Below are positions 50,935 to 59,718 of a stretch of DNA of 64,000 nucleotides, in pieces. The notes below the pieces were generated by a model. It made no database searches. It saw only the letters and a program-made list of their open reading frames with translations, and was not told where the DNA came from. The stretch covers positions 89,839 through 153,838 of the forward strand of contig NZ_JBEPTL010000008.1 of NCBI RefSeq assembly GCF_040549465.1, given 5' to 3'. Numbering within the stretch: the first letter of the stretch is position 1; each line of letters starts with the position of its first letter. Origin of the DNA: Lacisediminihabitans sp040549465. GTDB lineage: Bacteria; Actinomycetota; Actinomycetes; Actinomycetales; Microbacteriaceae. Position numbers and translations under genes: made by a program.

Positions 50935-52791
50935 TCAGCTGGCGCTGGGCGCTACCCGCACCGGACGCAGCTGCCGGATCGGCGCCGTGGCGGTCGTGAG
51001 TCCGAGGGCCTGGGCCCGCCTCGTGCGCCGGATGGCGAGAAGTGCCACCAGCACGCAGCCGACGCCGAAAGCCAACAGGGCGAGGGCCGCGATAATCGCC
51101 GGGCCTGGATCTCCGCCCGCGATGATGCCCTGCATCCCCTGCACTCCGTAGGTCAGCGGAAGGAACGGACTGATCCACTGGAACGGCAGCGACAGCAGCT
51201 GCACAGGGTAGAGACCGCCGGTCGAGGTGACCTGCACCGCGAGCAGGAAGAGCGACACCACGAGGCCCGCGCGTCCGAGTCCGATGGTGAGCAGGTAGTG
51301 GAAGGCGGTGAAAGCCAGCGACATCACCAGCGAGAAGCCGAAGGTCGCGGGAAGCGACGACCACGGCACACCGACGGCGAGGTGCAGCAGCGCGACGAGC
51401 AGCACAGCCTGGCCGGCGGTGACCGCGCTGGCCCTGGCGAGAGCGGATGCCACGAGACGTCCGTTGCCCGCGGTCGAGGAGAGTGCGCGACGGCTCACCG
51501 GACGCAGCACCAGGAACACGGCGAGCGCACCGACCCAGAGACCGAGCGGAACGAAGAAGGTGGCGATCACCTGGCCGATGTCGGCGATCTTGTTGTCGCG
51601 GGTGACGGTGAGACCGATCGGGTCGGCAGCGATCTTCGCAGACCTGGCGCTGGCGGCACTGTCGCTCGGCGGCAGCTGGTCCGCCCCCGACTTGAGGCCT
51701 GAAGCCAGATCCCCGGCACCAGATGCGAGTTGCGATGCGCCGGATGCCGAGGCGGCTGCCCCCGCAGAAAGCTGCTCCACTCCGCCGGCCAACGAACTCG
51801 CGCCCGAGCGCAGCCCCGCAGATCCCGCGGCGAGCTGCGACGCACCGGAAGCACTCTGCGCGACCCCGCCCTGCACGCCCGCGGCGAGCGCCGAGTTCTG
51901 GGCGCTCAGGCCAGCGAGCGCAGCCGAGGCCTTGGCCAGGTTGTCGCTGATCGCGGGGACCTCGAGCGGGCTGGCGGTCTGGAGCTGTGCGGAGAGTGCC
52001 GCGATCTGCGCCGAGGTCGCAGCGATGCCCTGGCTCAGTGGGGTCAGGTTGCCGGCCGATCCTCTGAGGGTTGCGAGGCCCCCGCTGAGCGAGTCGACAC
52101 CGCTCGTGTACTTGGCGATGCCGCCAGAGAGCGAGGCCGCACCGGTGGACGCGGAGGCCGCTCCGCTCGCGAGGGTCGAGAGGCCGCCGCTGAGACCTGT
52201 CGCTCCGCTCGCGATGCCGCCGGCGCCATCCGCGGCTGTGCTGAGCGAGCCGCCCAGCTGGCCGACGCTCGCGTAGATGCCGGAGATGTACTGCTCGGTG
52301 ATCGTCTTGCCGAAGGCGTTGACCATGCCGTCGCCGACGGCCTGCGCGACAGCCCCGGTCAGGTAGCTGTGCGAGTCGTCGGTGTGGATGGCGAGGTCGG
52401 CCTGCCTGGGAGCGGAGGAACTGAGGGAGAGGATCGACGAGGAGAAGTCCTTCGGCACGGTGAGGATCGCATCGACGGTACCGTCGGCGAGCGCCCTGTC
52501 AGCGTCAACCTTGTTGCTGATCGTCCAGTCGAACCCCTTACTGCCGCCGGTGAGTTCTGTCACCAGCTGGCGGCCGGCGAACACCGGATTTTTGGTGCCG
52601 TCGGCGGCCGTCTGGTATACGAGCTTGTCGCTGTTGACGATCGCCGCCGGGATGCGGGCCGTGGCGGTGTCGGCCTGGGCGAGCGCTCCCACGAAGAGGC
52701 CGGCGAAGGCGAGCGGGATGAAGACCACTGCGGCGATCGCGGTTCGACGTAGCCACTTCGCGCGGGTGACCGGGGTGCTGGGCTGGCTCAC
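50935..52791 (-). CDS. YhgE/Pip domain membrane protein
   Basis: 618 residues. N-terminal helix (AIAAVVFIPLAFAGLFVGAL) is followed by the Pip domain (IPAAIVNSDKLVYQTAADGT, then VDAILTVPKDFSSSILSL), a long Ser/Ala/Gly heptad-like region (GGLSTLASGAASASTGAASL and repeats) and five or six C-terminal helices ending VLVALLAIRRTRRAQ. Relatives include the Lactococcus phage-infection protein and ESX-like secretion accessories. Its start overlaps the MMPL gene stop (ATGA), so the two act together. Confidence 0.88.
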   Translation of the reverse strand: MSQPSTPVTRAKWLRRTAIAAVVFIPLAFAGLFVGALAQADTATARIPAAIVNSDKLVYQTAADGTKNPVFAGRQLVTELTGGSKGFDWTISNKVDADRALADGTVDAILTVPKDFSSSILSLSSSAPRQADLAIHTDDSHSYLTGAVAQAVGDGMVNAFGKTITEQYISGIYASVGQLGGSLSTAADGAGGIASGATGLSGGLSTLASGAASASTGAASLSGGIAKYTSGVDSLSGGLATLRGSAGNLTPLSQGIAATSAQIAALSAQLQTASPLEVPAISDNLAKASAALAGLSAQNSALAAGVQGGVAQSASGASQLAAGSAGLRSGASSLAGGVEQLSAGAAASASGASQLASGAGDLASGLKSGADQLPPSDSAASARSAKIAADPIGLTVTRDNKIADIGQVIATFFVPLGLWVGALAVFLVLRPVSRRALSSTAGNGRLVASALARASAVTAGQAVLLVALLHLAVGVPWSSLPATFGFSLVMSLAFTAFHYLLTIGLGRAGLVVSLFLLAVQVTSTGGLYPVQLLSLPFQWISPFLPLTYGVQGMQGIIAGGDPGPAIIAALALLAFGVGCVLVALLAIRRTRRAQALGLTTATAPIRQLRPVRVAPSAS

Positions 52792-55700
52792 TGGAGTACT
52801 CCTCTGGCGTCGAGCGAGGCGAAATCAATGGTGGCGATCGGGCGACCACCACGGGTTACCGCGGGCGCGGACCTGATGGCGAGCGGCGTACCGATCACGA
52901 GGGTGGTGGTGGCGGGAGCGAGACGGCAGATCGCGCTGAGGAAGGCGGTCTCGTCATCCGTTCTCGCGAAGGTGTCGAGCTGGTTGAGCACGACGACCGG
53001 CGTGCCCTCGGCCAGCGCGATGGTGGCGAGTGCGATGGCGCGTTCCCGCTGCGGCAGCTCGTCGAGGGTCGAGTCGGCGTGCACCGGGACTCCGTCCGAT
53101 GGCGCGACCTCGGCGAGCACGGAGTTGATGCTGGCGATCCAGCGCTGCGCACGGCGAGGCCCCCGCCAGACGCGATACCACGGTTGGGTCAGGCGCAGCC
53201 GTTCGTCGAGCAGTTCGCCCAGGGTGACGGAGGTCTCGGCGCGCTCGAGACCGCCGACATCCGCCATGGCGACCAGACGCGCCACCTTTCCGGACTCGGA
53301 GGGAACCGGATGCCCCGCGACCTGCAGCCGCCCGGCCACGGGGTCGAGACGGCCGGCCACGGTAGCGGCGACGAGCCTGCGGTCGCCCGCGTCACCGCTC
53401 GCGAGCACGAGCGCACCGACCGGAATGCCGAGCGAGATCGGCCCGACGCTGTGCTCGGGGGAGCCCGCGTAGAGCCCCTCCGCACTGATCGCCTCCCCGT
53501 GCTTGTCGACGGCCCAGACGACAGCCTCGCGGTGCTTGCGCAGGTGCTCGCCCTCGATGTCCATGTTCGGGAGCACCCTCTGCAGCCATTTCGGCATCCA
53601 CCAGGCGGCGCGGCCGAGCAGCGTCATGATGGCCGGGACGAGCGTCATCCGCACCAGGAACGCGTCGAAGGCGATGCCGACGGCGAGACCGAGCGCGATC
53701 GGTTTGATGGTGCCAGAGCCCTCGGGCACGAAGGCGAAGAAGACGAAGAACATAATGAGCGCCGCCGCGGTGACCACACGCGCGCCGTTGGCGAAGCCCT
53801 TCGCAACCGACTGTCTGGCATCGCCGGTGCGCACGAACTCCTCCCTCATGCCGGAGACGAGGAAGACCTCGTAGTCCATCGCGAGCCCGAAGAGCACGGC
53901 CATGAGCAGGATCGGCATGAAACTCAGGATCGGGCCGGGGTTCTCTACGTTGAGCAGGTCGCCGAGCCATCCCCACTGGAAGATCGCCACGACGACGCCG
54001 AACGATGCGACAACCGAGAGCAGGAAGCCGAGCGCGGCCTTGAGCGGCACCAGCACGGAACGGAAGACCATCATGAGCAGGATGATCGAGAGGCCGACCA
54101 CGATCGCACCGAAGGGGATGAGCGCGCTGGAGAGTCGGTTGGAGATGTCGATACCGACGGCCGTGGCGCCGGTCACCGAGATCGGGGTGTGGTACTGCTT
54201 CTCGATCTCCGGGCCAAGATCGCGGATCGACTGCACGAGTGCCTTGGTCTGAGGAGCGTCAGGGGCACTGGCCGGCGTCACCTGGATGATGGCGGTGTCG
54301 AGCGCGGCATCCGGGATTCCCTGGCTCACCCCGCTGACGTCGTCGAGCCCCGTCAACTTCGAGGCGATAGCCGCGAGGTCTGGCTGGATGTCCGTGGTCT
54401 GGGTGATGTCAACGGCAACGATTAGCGGACCGTTGTAGCCCGCTCCGAAGCCCTCCTTGATCATCTCGTAGGCCTGGCGCTGGGTGGATCCCTTCGGCTC
54501 GGATGCACCGTCCGGCAGGTTGAGATCGAGGCTGAGCGCCGGGATGGCGAGGGTGCCGAGCACTGCGACGACCGCGACCGTCGCGAGGATGGGACGCTTC
54601 ATGACGCCCTTGACCCAGCGCAGGCCCATGGTCGGCTTGCTCCCTTCGTCGTGCACCATGGCGCGACGGTAGGCGCGGGAGCCGGGCTTCGGGGTCAGTC
54701 GTCCCTTGGCGAGGCCGAGGAGGGCGGGCACGAGAGTCGTGGCGACGCCGATGGCGATCAGCACGGCGAACGCCGCACCGACTCCCATCACGCTCAGGAA
54801 GGGGATGCCGACCACGAGCAGGCCGAGCAGGGCGATGATGACGGTCACCCCGGCGAAGACGACGGCGCTGCCGGCAGTACCCACGGCCGTTGCTGCCGAT
54901 TCCTCAGGGTCCTCCCCCGCGGCCAGTTGGTTTCGATGCCTGGACAGGATGAAGAGCGAATAGTCGATCCCGACGGCCAGCCCGATCATCAGGGCGAGCA
55001 GCGGTGCGGAACTCGACACCGTCGTGAAAGCGGAGATCGCGGTGATGCCGCCCATGACGATGCCGACGCCGATGAGTGCACTGAGCAGCGGCATGCCGGC
55101 GGCGATGAGCGAACCGAATGTGATGAGCAGCACGACGGCGGCGAACAACAGGCCGAAGACTTCGGTGACGGTGATCCCGAAAGAGTTGTCGGAGAACACC
55201 TGTCCCCCGAATGCGACAGTCATGCCGGCGTCCGTGCCGATCGATGCCGTGTCTTTCAGCTTCGCGATCGTGGAGTTGGAGACATCCGCAACGGCGCCAG
55301 TGAACTGGATTTGGGTGCGGGCCATCTGCGTGTCGGCGCTGATGGAACCGCCGGCGTACTCGGAGAACGGGCTGAGGACCGAGTCGACTCCGGGGATCTT
55401 CTCGATCGCCGCATCCATCTTCTCGATCGCTGCCTTGTAGGTGGGGTCGTTGACGGATGCGCCTGCCGGCACCTCCACCACGGCCTGCGCACTCGCGCCG
55501 GAGACGGCGGGGAACACCGCGTCGAGTCGATCGAGCGCGTTCTGCGATTCCGTACCCGGGATCGCGAAGGATTCCTGGGTCTGGCCGCCGAGCGCGATGC
55601 CGCCACCCAGAATGCCGAGCAGCAGCAGCAGCCACACCCCGATGACAGTCCATGACCGGCGGTAGGCGAAACGGCCGAGACGGTAGAGGAGGGTCGCCAT
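52788..55700 (-). CDS. MMPL transporter with C-terminal degenerate ABC-ATPase-like domain
   Basis: 970 residues. Residues 1-710 are an MMPL/RND transporter: helix FAYRRSWTVIGVWLLLLLGI, then LIGLAVGIDYSLFILSRHRN and MAVLFGLAMDYEVFLVSGMR, with 11-12 helices and two large outer loops. Residues about 740-970 align in layout with an ABC ATPase, but Walker A reads ASGDAGDRRLVAATVAGRL (no GKS/T), the signature position reads LDELPQRERAIALATIALAE and Walker B VVVLNQLDTF (no DE). It therefore looks catalytically dead. It is regulated with YhgE by the upstream TetR. Confidence 0.85.
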   Translation of the reverse strand: MATLLYRLGRFAYRRSWTVIGVWLLLLLGILGGGIALGGQTQESFAIPGTESQNALDRLDAVFPAVSGASAQAVVEVPAGASVNDPTYKAAIEKMDAAIEKIPGVDSVLSPFSEYAGGSISADTQMARTQIQFTGAVADVSNSTIAKLKDTASIGTDAGMTVAFGGQVFSDNSFGITVTEVFGLLFAAVVLLITFGSLIAAGMPLLSALIGVGIVMGGITAISAFTTVSSSAPLLALMIGLAVGIDYSLFILSRHRNQLAAGEDPEESAATAVGTAGSAVVFAGVTVIIALLGLLVVGIPFLSVMGVGAAFAVLIAIGVATTLVPALLGLAKGRLTPKPGSRAYRRAMVHDEGSKPTMGLRWVKGVMKRPILATVAVVAVLGTLAIPALSLDLNLPDGASEPKGSTQRQAYEMIKEGFGAGYNGPLIVAVDITQTTDIQPDLAAIASKLTGLDDVSGVSQGIPDAALDTAIIQVTPASAPDAPQTKALVQSIRDLGPEIEKQYHTPISVTGATAVGIDISNRLSSALIPFGAIVVGLSIILLMMVFRSVLVPLKAALGFLLSVVASFGVVVAIFQWGWLGDLLNVENPGPILSFMPILLMAVLFGLAMDYEVFLVSGMREEFVRTGDARQSVAKGFANGARVVTAAALIMFFVFFAFVPEGSGTIKPIALGLAVGIAFDAFLVRMTLVPAIMTLLGRAAWWMPKWLQRVLPNMDIEGEHLRKHREAVVWAVDKHGEAISAEGLYAGSPEHSVGPISLGIPVGALVLASGDAGDRRLVAATVAGRLDPVAGRLQVAGHPVPSESGKVARLVAMADVGGLERAETSVTLGELLDERLRLTQPWYRVWRGPRRAQRWIASINSVLAEVAPSDGVPVHADSTLDELPQRERAIALATIALAEGTPVVVLNQLDTFARTDDETAFLSAICRLAPATTTLVIGTPLAIRSAPAVTRGGRPIATIDFASLDARGVLQ

Positions 55701-55702
55701 GG

Positions 55703-56275
55703 TTATTCTCCGATCACGGCGGGAGCGGTGACGGGGGCGAGGAGCTCGGTAAGGATTGTGAGCAGTGCGGTACGCGCCTCATCGACCTGGTCGGTGTCGA
55801 AGGCCATGGATTCCGGGGAACAGAGCATGTAGGCCGCGCCACCGAGGGCGATGCCGAAGCGCATCTTCTCTTCGATCGACGCCGTGTTGGCCGCGAAGAA
55901 GTCGGCCAGCCTGTGCACGATCTCGTTCGCCTCATCGATCACCGGAACGTCGACGAGGGACGGTCCCTGGTTGATGAACATGTTGACTTCGCGTCGGTAC
56001 AGCAGGATGAAGTCCACGAACTCGCTGAGAAAGGCCGCGCGGCCTGCCGGGGTGAGAGCACTTGCCTCGAGGGCATTCAGGATCTCCTCCATCCGATGAA
56101 TGGCCGGAGCGACTGTCGCTTCGAGCAGCGTCTCCTTCGACGCGTAGTGATAGAGAACGCTCGATTTGGAGAGGCCGGCGAGGTCAGCGATGCGATGGAG
56201 CGAGGTCGCGGCGTAGCCGGCGGTCGAGAATTCGGCGAGCGCGATGGCGCGCAGATCTTCGGCAGAGGTGGACAT
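55703..56275 (-). CDS. TetR/AcrR family regulator
   Basis: 190 residues. The helix-turn-helix reads ALAEFSTAGYAATSLHRIAD followed by LAGLSKSSVLYHYASKETLL. The C-terminal ligand domain is family-variable. It lies two bases upstream of the MMPL gene, and two palindromic operators sit just before its ATG, so it probably represses itself and the MMPL-YhgE operon. Confidence 0.92.
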   Translation of the reverse strand: MSTSAEDLRAIALAEFSTAGYAATSLHRIADLAGLSKSSVLYHYASKETLLEATVAPAIHRMEEILNALEASALTPAGRAAFLSEFVDFILLYRREVNMFINQGPSLVDVPVIDEANEIVHRLADFFAANTASIEEKMRFGIALGGAAYMLCSPESMAFDTDQVDEARTALLTILTELLAPVTAPAVIGE

Positions 56276-56289
56276 GGAGACGACAGTAA

Positions 56290-56324
56290 CTGACCGATCG
56301 GTCAGAGACTGTCCGATCGGTCAG
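56290..56324. promoter_or_regulatory. Tandem TetR operators
   Basis: CTGACCGATCGGTCAG (56290-56305) is a perfect 16-base palindrome, and CTGTCCGATCGGTCAG (56309-56324) a near copy with one mismatch. They are 19 bases apart start to start, 15 bases upstream of the TetR ATG: a typical two-dimer TetR site. Confidence 0.85.
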
Positions 56325-56461
56325 TTTGCCAGTCGCTTGGCAGCTTCCGCTCAGGTTCCCCGGTGCATCAGCGCGAACCCCAATGATCCCGCCGCCGTGC
56401 CGGGCTGCGAGCTTGCGTCGCGACGGGGTAGCGTTGAATCTACCGATCGCGGGAGACCAAC

Positions 56462-56662
56462 GTGCGCAAATTCATTTTCAGCGGCAGCCTGATCAGTGCT
56501 GTTCTCGGCGGCTGGGGCACCCTCCAGACCACCCGCAAAGGTCCGCGTGACTGGCGACTGATCCTGATGTGGGTCAGCTGGGCTGCCAGCGTCGCCATAG
56601 CCGTCGGTACCATCGTGAAGCAGTCGCAGGATGCCGACGAGTTCGACGAACTAGGAGTGTAA
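56462..56662 (+). CDS. Small membrane-associated protein, 66 aa
   Basis: GTG start. A hydrophobic N-terminus (FIFSGSLISAVLGGWGTLQT), a TTRKGPRDW hinge and a second helix (LILMWVSWAASVAIAVGTIV) precede an acidic tail. It is followed after two bases by the Ala/Pro/Thr-rich membrane protein. Function is unknown. Confidence 0.65.
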   Translation: MRKFIFSGSLISAVLGGWGTLQTTRKGPRDWRLILMWVSWAASVAIAVGTIVKQSQDADEFDELGV

Positions 56663-56664
56663 CC

Positions 56665-57303
56665 ATGAACGGACCATACTTCCCGGGCGGACCACAGATC
56701 GCCGGATTCTTCGGCTTCATCATCGGGGGCTTCATCTCCCTGCTGTGTCTCGCTGTGCTCATCGGCCTCATCTTCCTGCTCGTGCGCTTCCTATTGGTCG
56801 GCACACGTGCTGCCCAGCTCTACATCGCCAAGAACGAGCCGGTCCGCCCCGCACCGCCTGCACCGATCGCCCCGACATCACCGGCCGCGGCCGCTCCTCC
56901 GGCGCCACCCGCCCCGGCCGCGGCTGCCCGTCCGGCGACACCGGACGCTCCGCCCATTCCTCCGGTTGCACCCGCGACGGCAGCGGCACCGACCGCACGC
57001 GCGACCACCGCACCAGTCAGCACCGCTCCTGCGACCACCGCTCCTGCCAGCACGGCACCTGCCACGCGCACTGCTCCCGCCAGTACCGCGCCTGCGGCGC
57101 GCACTGCTCCGGTCGCCACCACTCCTCCGGCCCCGAAAGTCGCAACCGCAGCGGCAAGAACAAAACCTGCGACCACCAAGCCGGTCGCATCAGCACAACC
57201 GGCTGCGACGAAGCCTGCCGCAATCACAACACCAACCACTACCGCTCCGTTGACGAAGCCCGCCTCCAAGCCGCGCACTCCGAGGACGCCGCCCACCAGC
57301 TAG
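56665..57303 (+). CDS. Membrane protein with long Ala/Pro/Thr-rich tail
   Basis: 212 residues from ATG 56665. A single strong membrane segment (FFGFIIGGFISLLCLAVLIG onward) and LVGTRAAQLYIAKNEPV are followed by about 140 residues of low-complexity Ala/Pro/Thr with few charges (TAPATTAPASTAPATRTAP-like). The tail may span the cell wall or be cytoplasmic; orientation is not obvious. Length of the repetitive part probably varies between strains. Confidence 0.7.
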   Translation: MNGPYFPGGPQIAGFFGFIIGGFISLLCLAVLIGLIFLLVRFLLVGTRAAQLYIAKNEPVRPAPPAPIAPTSPAAAAPPAPPAPAAAARPATPDAPPIPPVAPATAAAPTARATTAPVSTAPATTAPASTAPATRTAPASTAPAARTAPVATTPPAPKVATAAARTKPATTKPVASAQPAATKPAAITTPTTTAPLTKPASKPRTPRTPPTS

Positions 57304-57475
57304 TCGTTGCCCCTGCCAGCCTTCCCGCGTCGCGGTCACCGTCGATAGGAGACCGCGAACGGTCGCGCGACGGTTTCCCTGCCGCAATAGGACCTGCGGC
57401 GTGTCCTGCCACCCCGAACAGGGGACGCAATCGATAATGAGGCAACAATCGTTCCGCGTGATTGAAGGTCGACAC

Positions 57476-57910
57476 ATGTCCGATGCAGGAAAGCGCACCC
57501 GCGAGGTCAGCCCGGCGGAGTACGAAGAGCTCCAGGAGCTTGTCTACGAACTCGTCCGCGAGCGCCTCACGGCAGCGATCGGCGTCGGCGGAATGTGGAG
57601 CATTGATTTCCGCAAGCCGACGGACAACAACGCCGTCTTCAGCGAAACCGTCGCGGAGCGGCTCGCCTGGGATGTTGCCGCGCACATCGCACCGCACCAG
57701 CCCGTCGCCAATGTGCACTCCGCCCAGCCTGTGGACGAGATCATCGAAGAATCCGTCGATACCGAGAGCATTCTCGTAGCGGAATATGTCGCGCCGCCGG
57801 AGTGGGCACGTTTCGCTCCTCCCACCACTAAACCCGTCGAAATGGACCCGCCAGCGGCGGAGATCGACGAGCACCACAGCCAGCACTCCTCGGAGCAGCT
57901 CGTCGCCTGA
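57476..57910 (+). CDS. Hypothetical cytoplasmic protein
   Basis: 144 residues from ATG 57476 (GAAGG upstream). Acidic; helical start VSPAEYEELQELVYELVRER, then GMWSIDFRKPTDNNAVFSET and a long acidic proline-containing tail. No recognised domain, no signal. Upstream in-frame ATGs (57437) are alternative starts. Confidence 0.6.
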   Translation: MSDAGKRTREVSPAEYEELQELVYELVRERLTAAIGVGGMWSIDFRKPTDNNAVFSETVAERLAWDVAAHIAPHQPVANVHSAQPVDEIIEESVDTESILVAEYVAPPEWARFAPPTTKPVEMDPPAAEIDEHHSQHSSEQLVA

Positions 57911-57998
57911 GGTCTAGCCGCAGTACACGGCCATCGCTATGACGCCGCCGCCGTCACCGGGATGCTGGCGAGCCTGACGCCCGCACCCTGACGCCGAT

Positions 57999-58415
57999 CT
58001 AGCGACCGCGCTTCGTCCGCGACAGCGCGTTCGACCGGGAGAAGAAGGTACGCAGCCGGTAGCGGTCGCCGCTGTAATGGATCGTGGAGGTGAAGAGCGG
58101 TTTGTCGGCGTTATCCACCACCAGCCGCTTCATCACCAGCACCGGCTTGTCCACCTTGAGCACGAGATGCTTCGCAGCATATTCGTCGGCCTGGCGAGCC
58201 TCGATGGTCGAGTCGGCACGCAGCAGTTCGAGGCCTGCCTCGGCGAGCCTCTCGTAAAGCGAGTCGGTCGCGAAGTCGACCTCGGTGAATCCTGGAACCA
58301 GCTCGGAAGGTATTCGCGTGAGGTCGATGGCGATCGGCACGTTGTTGAGCAGGCGCACGCGCTCCAGGTGGAACAGCGGGGTGCCCGGTGCGATCGAGAA
58401 CTCCGCGCCCGACAA
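57999..58415 (-). pseudogene. Headless GntR-family regulator (UTRA domain only)
   Basis: 138 residues covering only the effector-binding UTRA domain of GntR/HutC regulators: FSIAPGTPLFHLERVRLLNN and LVVDNADKPLFTSTIHYSGD. The N-terminal winged-helix DNA-binding domain of about 70 residues is missing; upstream sequence in all frames does not supply it, and the only start is TTG. It was probably truncated by deletion. It lies beside the sulfur-uptake locus, of which it may once have been the regulator. Confidence 0.7.
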
Positions 58416-58683
58416 ACAACCATCAGGAGACCCAGAAGAAGACGAAGTCCCCCTGTATCTGCCTCAACGCTAACAGAGCGGCGTTGTGATGTCTCTCCGT
58501 GGTATTAACCCAATACGGGGTGAGGAGACGGTGGTTGTACCCGCAGCCAAATCGAGTGAAATGTGACGTCACGAGCGGTCACACTTCGGAACACAGTTTG
58601 CGGCCTTGACGCGGGGAACCGGATGCTGAGAGGGCGCAGGAGATGCGCCCTGAGTTCCCATAGTCCGTTCGAAAGAGGCCCCA
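58416..58683. other. Structured leader of the met-like ABC operon
   Basis: No gene found. Inverted pairs include GTATT/AATAC around 58502, GTGAC/GTCAC at about 58563-58585 with a GTGACGTCAC core, and AGGGCGC/GCGCCCT (58631-58637, 58645-58651) just before the first gene. I did not recognise S-box or SAM-IV consensus elements, so any riboswitch identity is open. Confidence 0.4.
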
Positions 58684-59643
58684 TTGTCTAACACCGTGAA
58701 CGCCGGTGGAGCGCCACAGCTCCCCCAGCGCAAGAAGAGCAAGACCGGTTGGATCGCCGGCGTTATCGCCGCAGTCATCGTCGTAGCGGTGGCCGCAACA
58801 CTCATCATCGTGAACCTCTCCGCCCCGAAGACGGCGTCGGCCGACAGCGTAAAGACGGTGACCATCAAGATCGGCGCCTCGGATGCGAACCAGCCCTATT
58901 GGGACATCCTGAAGAAGAAGGCTGCGAAGAAGAACATCATCGTCGAGACTGTCAACTTCACCGACTATCAGCAGCCCAACCCGTCGCTGCAGCAGAAGCA
59001 GACCGATCTCAACTCTTTCCAGCACCTGCGCTTCCTCGCCCAGTACAACGTCGACACCAACAACGATCTCGAACCGATCGCCTCGACTCTCATCGTGCCT
59101 CTCGGGCTGTATTCGCAGAAGTGGAAGTCGGTCGACGACATCCCCCGGGGCGGCACCATCGCCATCCCGAACGACCCGTCCAACCAGGCTCGCGCACTCT
59201 TCGTGCTGCAGTCCGCCAAGCTGATCGTGCTCAAGGGCGACAAGTTCGCACCGACTCCGGCCGACATCGACGCCTCGAAGTCTCGCGTCACGGTCGCCAC
59301 TGTCGACGCCGCGCAGACAGCGTTGTCGCTTCCCTCGGTTGACGGCTCGGTCATCAACAACAACTTCGTGCGTGATGCCAAGATCGACCCCCAATCGGCC
59401 ATCTTCGCCGATGACCCGAAGTCACCGGGTGCGCAGCCCTACATCAACCTGATCGTGGCTCGCGTCGCCGACATTGACAACCCTGCCTACCTCGAATTCG
59501 CGAAGCTGTACCACGACCCTGAGGTACTCAAGTCGGTCGTCGAATCGTCGAACGGCACAGCGGTGATCGTGGACGGGTACTCGGGCAAACAGCTTCGGGC
59601 CCTACTGAAGAAGATCGAGTCCGAAGTCAAAGCTGCTCAATAG
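58684..59643 (+). CDS. MetQ/NlpA-like substrate-binding protein, membrane anchored
   Basis: 319 residues, TTG start. Instead of a lipobox it has a cytoplasmic lead (NAGGAPQLPQRKKSKTG) and an uncleaved-looking helix (WIAGVIAAVIVVAVAATLII). The binding domain follows: TIKIGASDANQPYWDILKKK, QKQTDLNSFQHLRFLAQYNV, VPLGLYSQKWKSVDDIPRGG, IAIPNDPSNQARALFVLQSA. It probably captures methionine or an organosulfur compound for the MetN/MetI transporter encoded next. Confidence 0.85.
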   Translation: MSNTVNAGGAPQLPQRKKSKTGWIAGVIAAVIVVAVAATLIIVNLSAPKTASADSVKTVTIKIGASDANQPYWDILKKKAAKKNIIVETVNFTDYQQPNPSLQQKQTDLNSFQHLRFLAQYNVDTNNDLEPIASTLIVPLGLYSQKWKSVDDIPRGGTIAIPNDPSNQARALFVLQSAKLIVLKGDKFAPTPADIDASKSRVTVATVDAAQTALSLPSVDGSVINNNFVRDAKIDPQSAIFADDPKSPGAQPYINLIVARVADIDNPAYLEFAKLYHDPEVLKSVVESSNGTAVIVDGYSGKQLRALLKKIESEVKAAQ

Positions 59644-59718
59644 TCGCGCGGGAGTACCCGAGGCGATGTCGGTTCTGTGGATCGGAATCGCATCGCGCTG
59701 AGCGGCAGAGGGAGAACA

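Noticed and set aside
58416..58683. SAM riboswitch call for the met-like operon leader
   Set aside because: The conserved cores expected for S-box or SAM-IV were not found by eye; only generic hairpins are visible.
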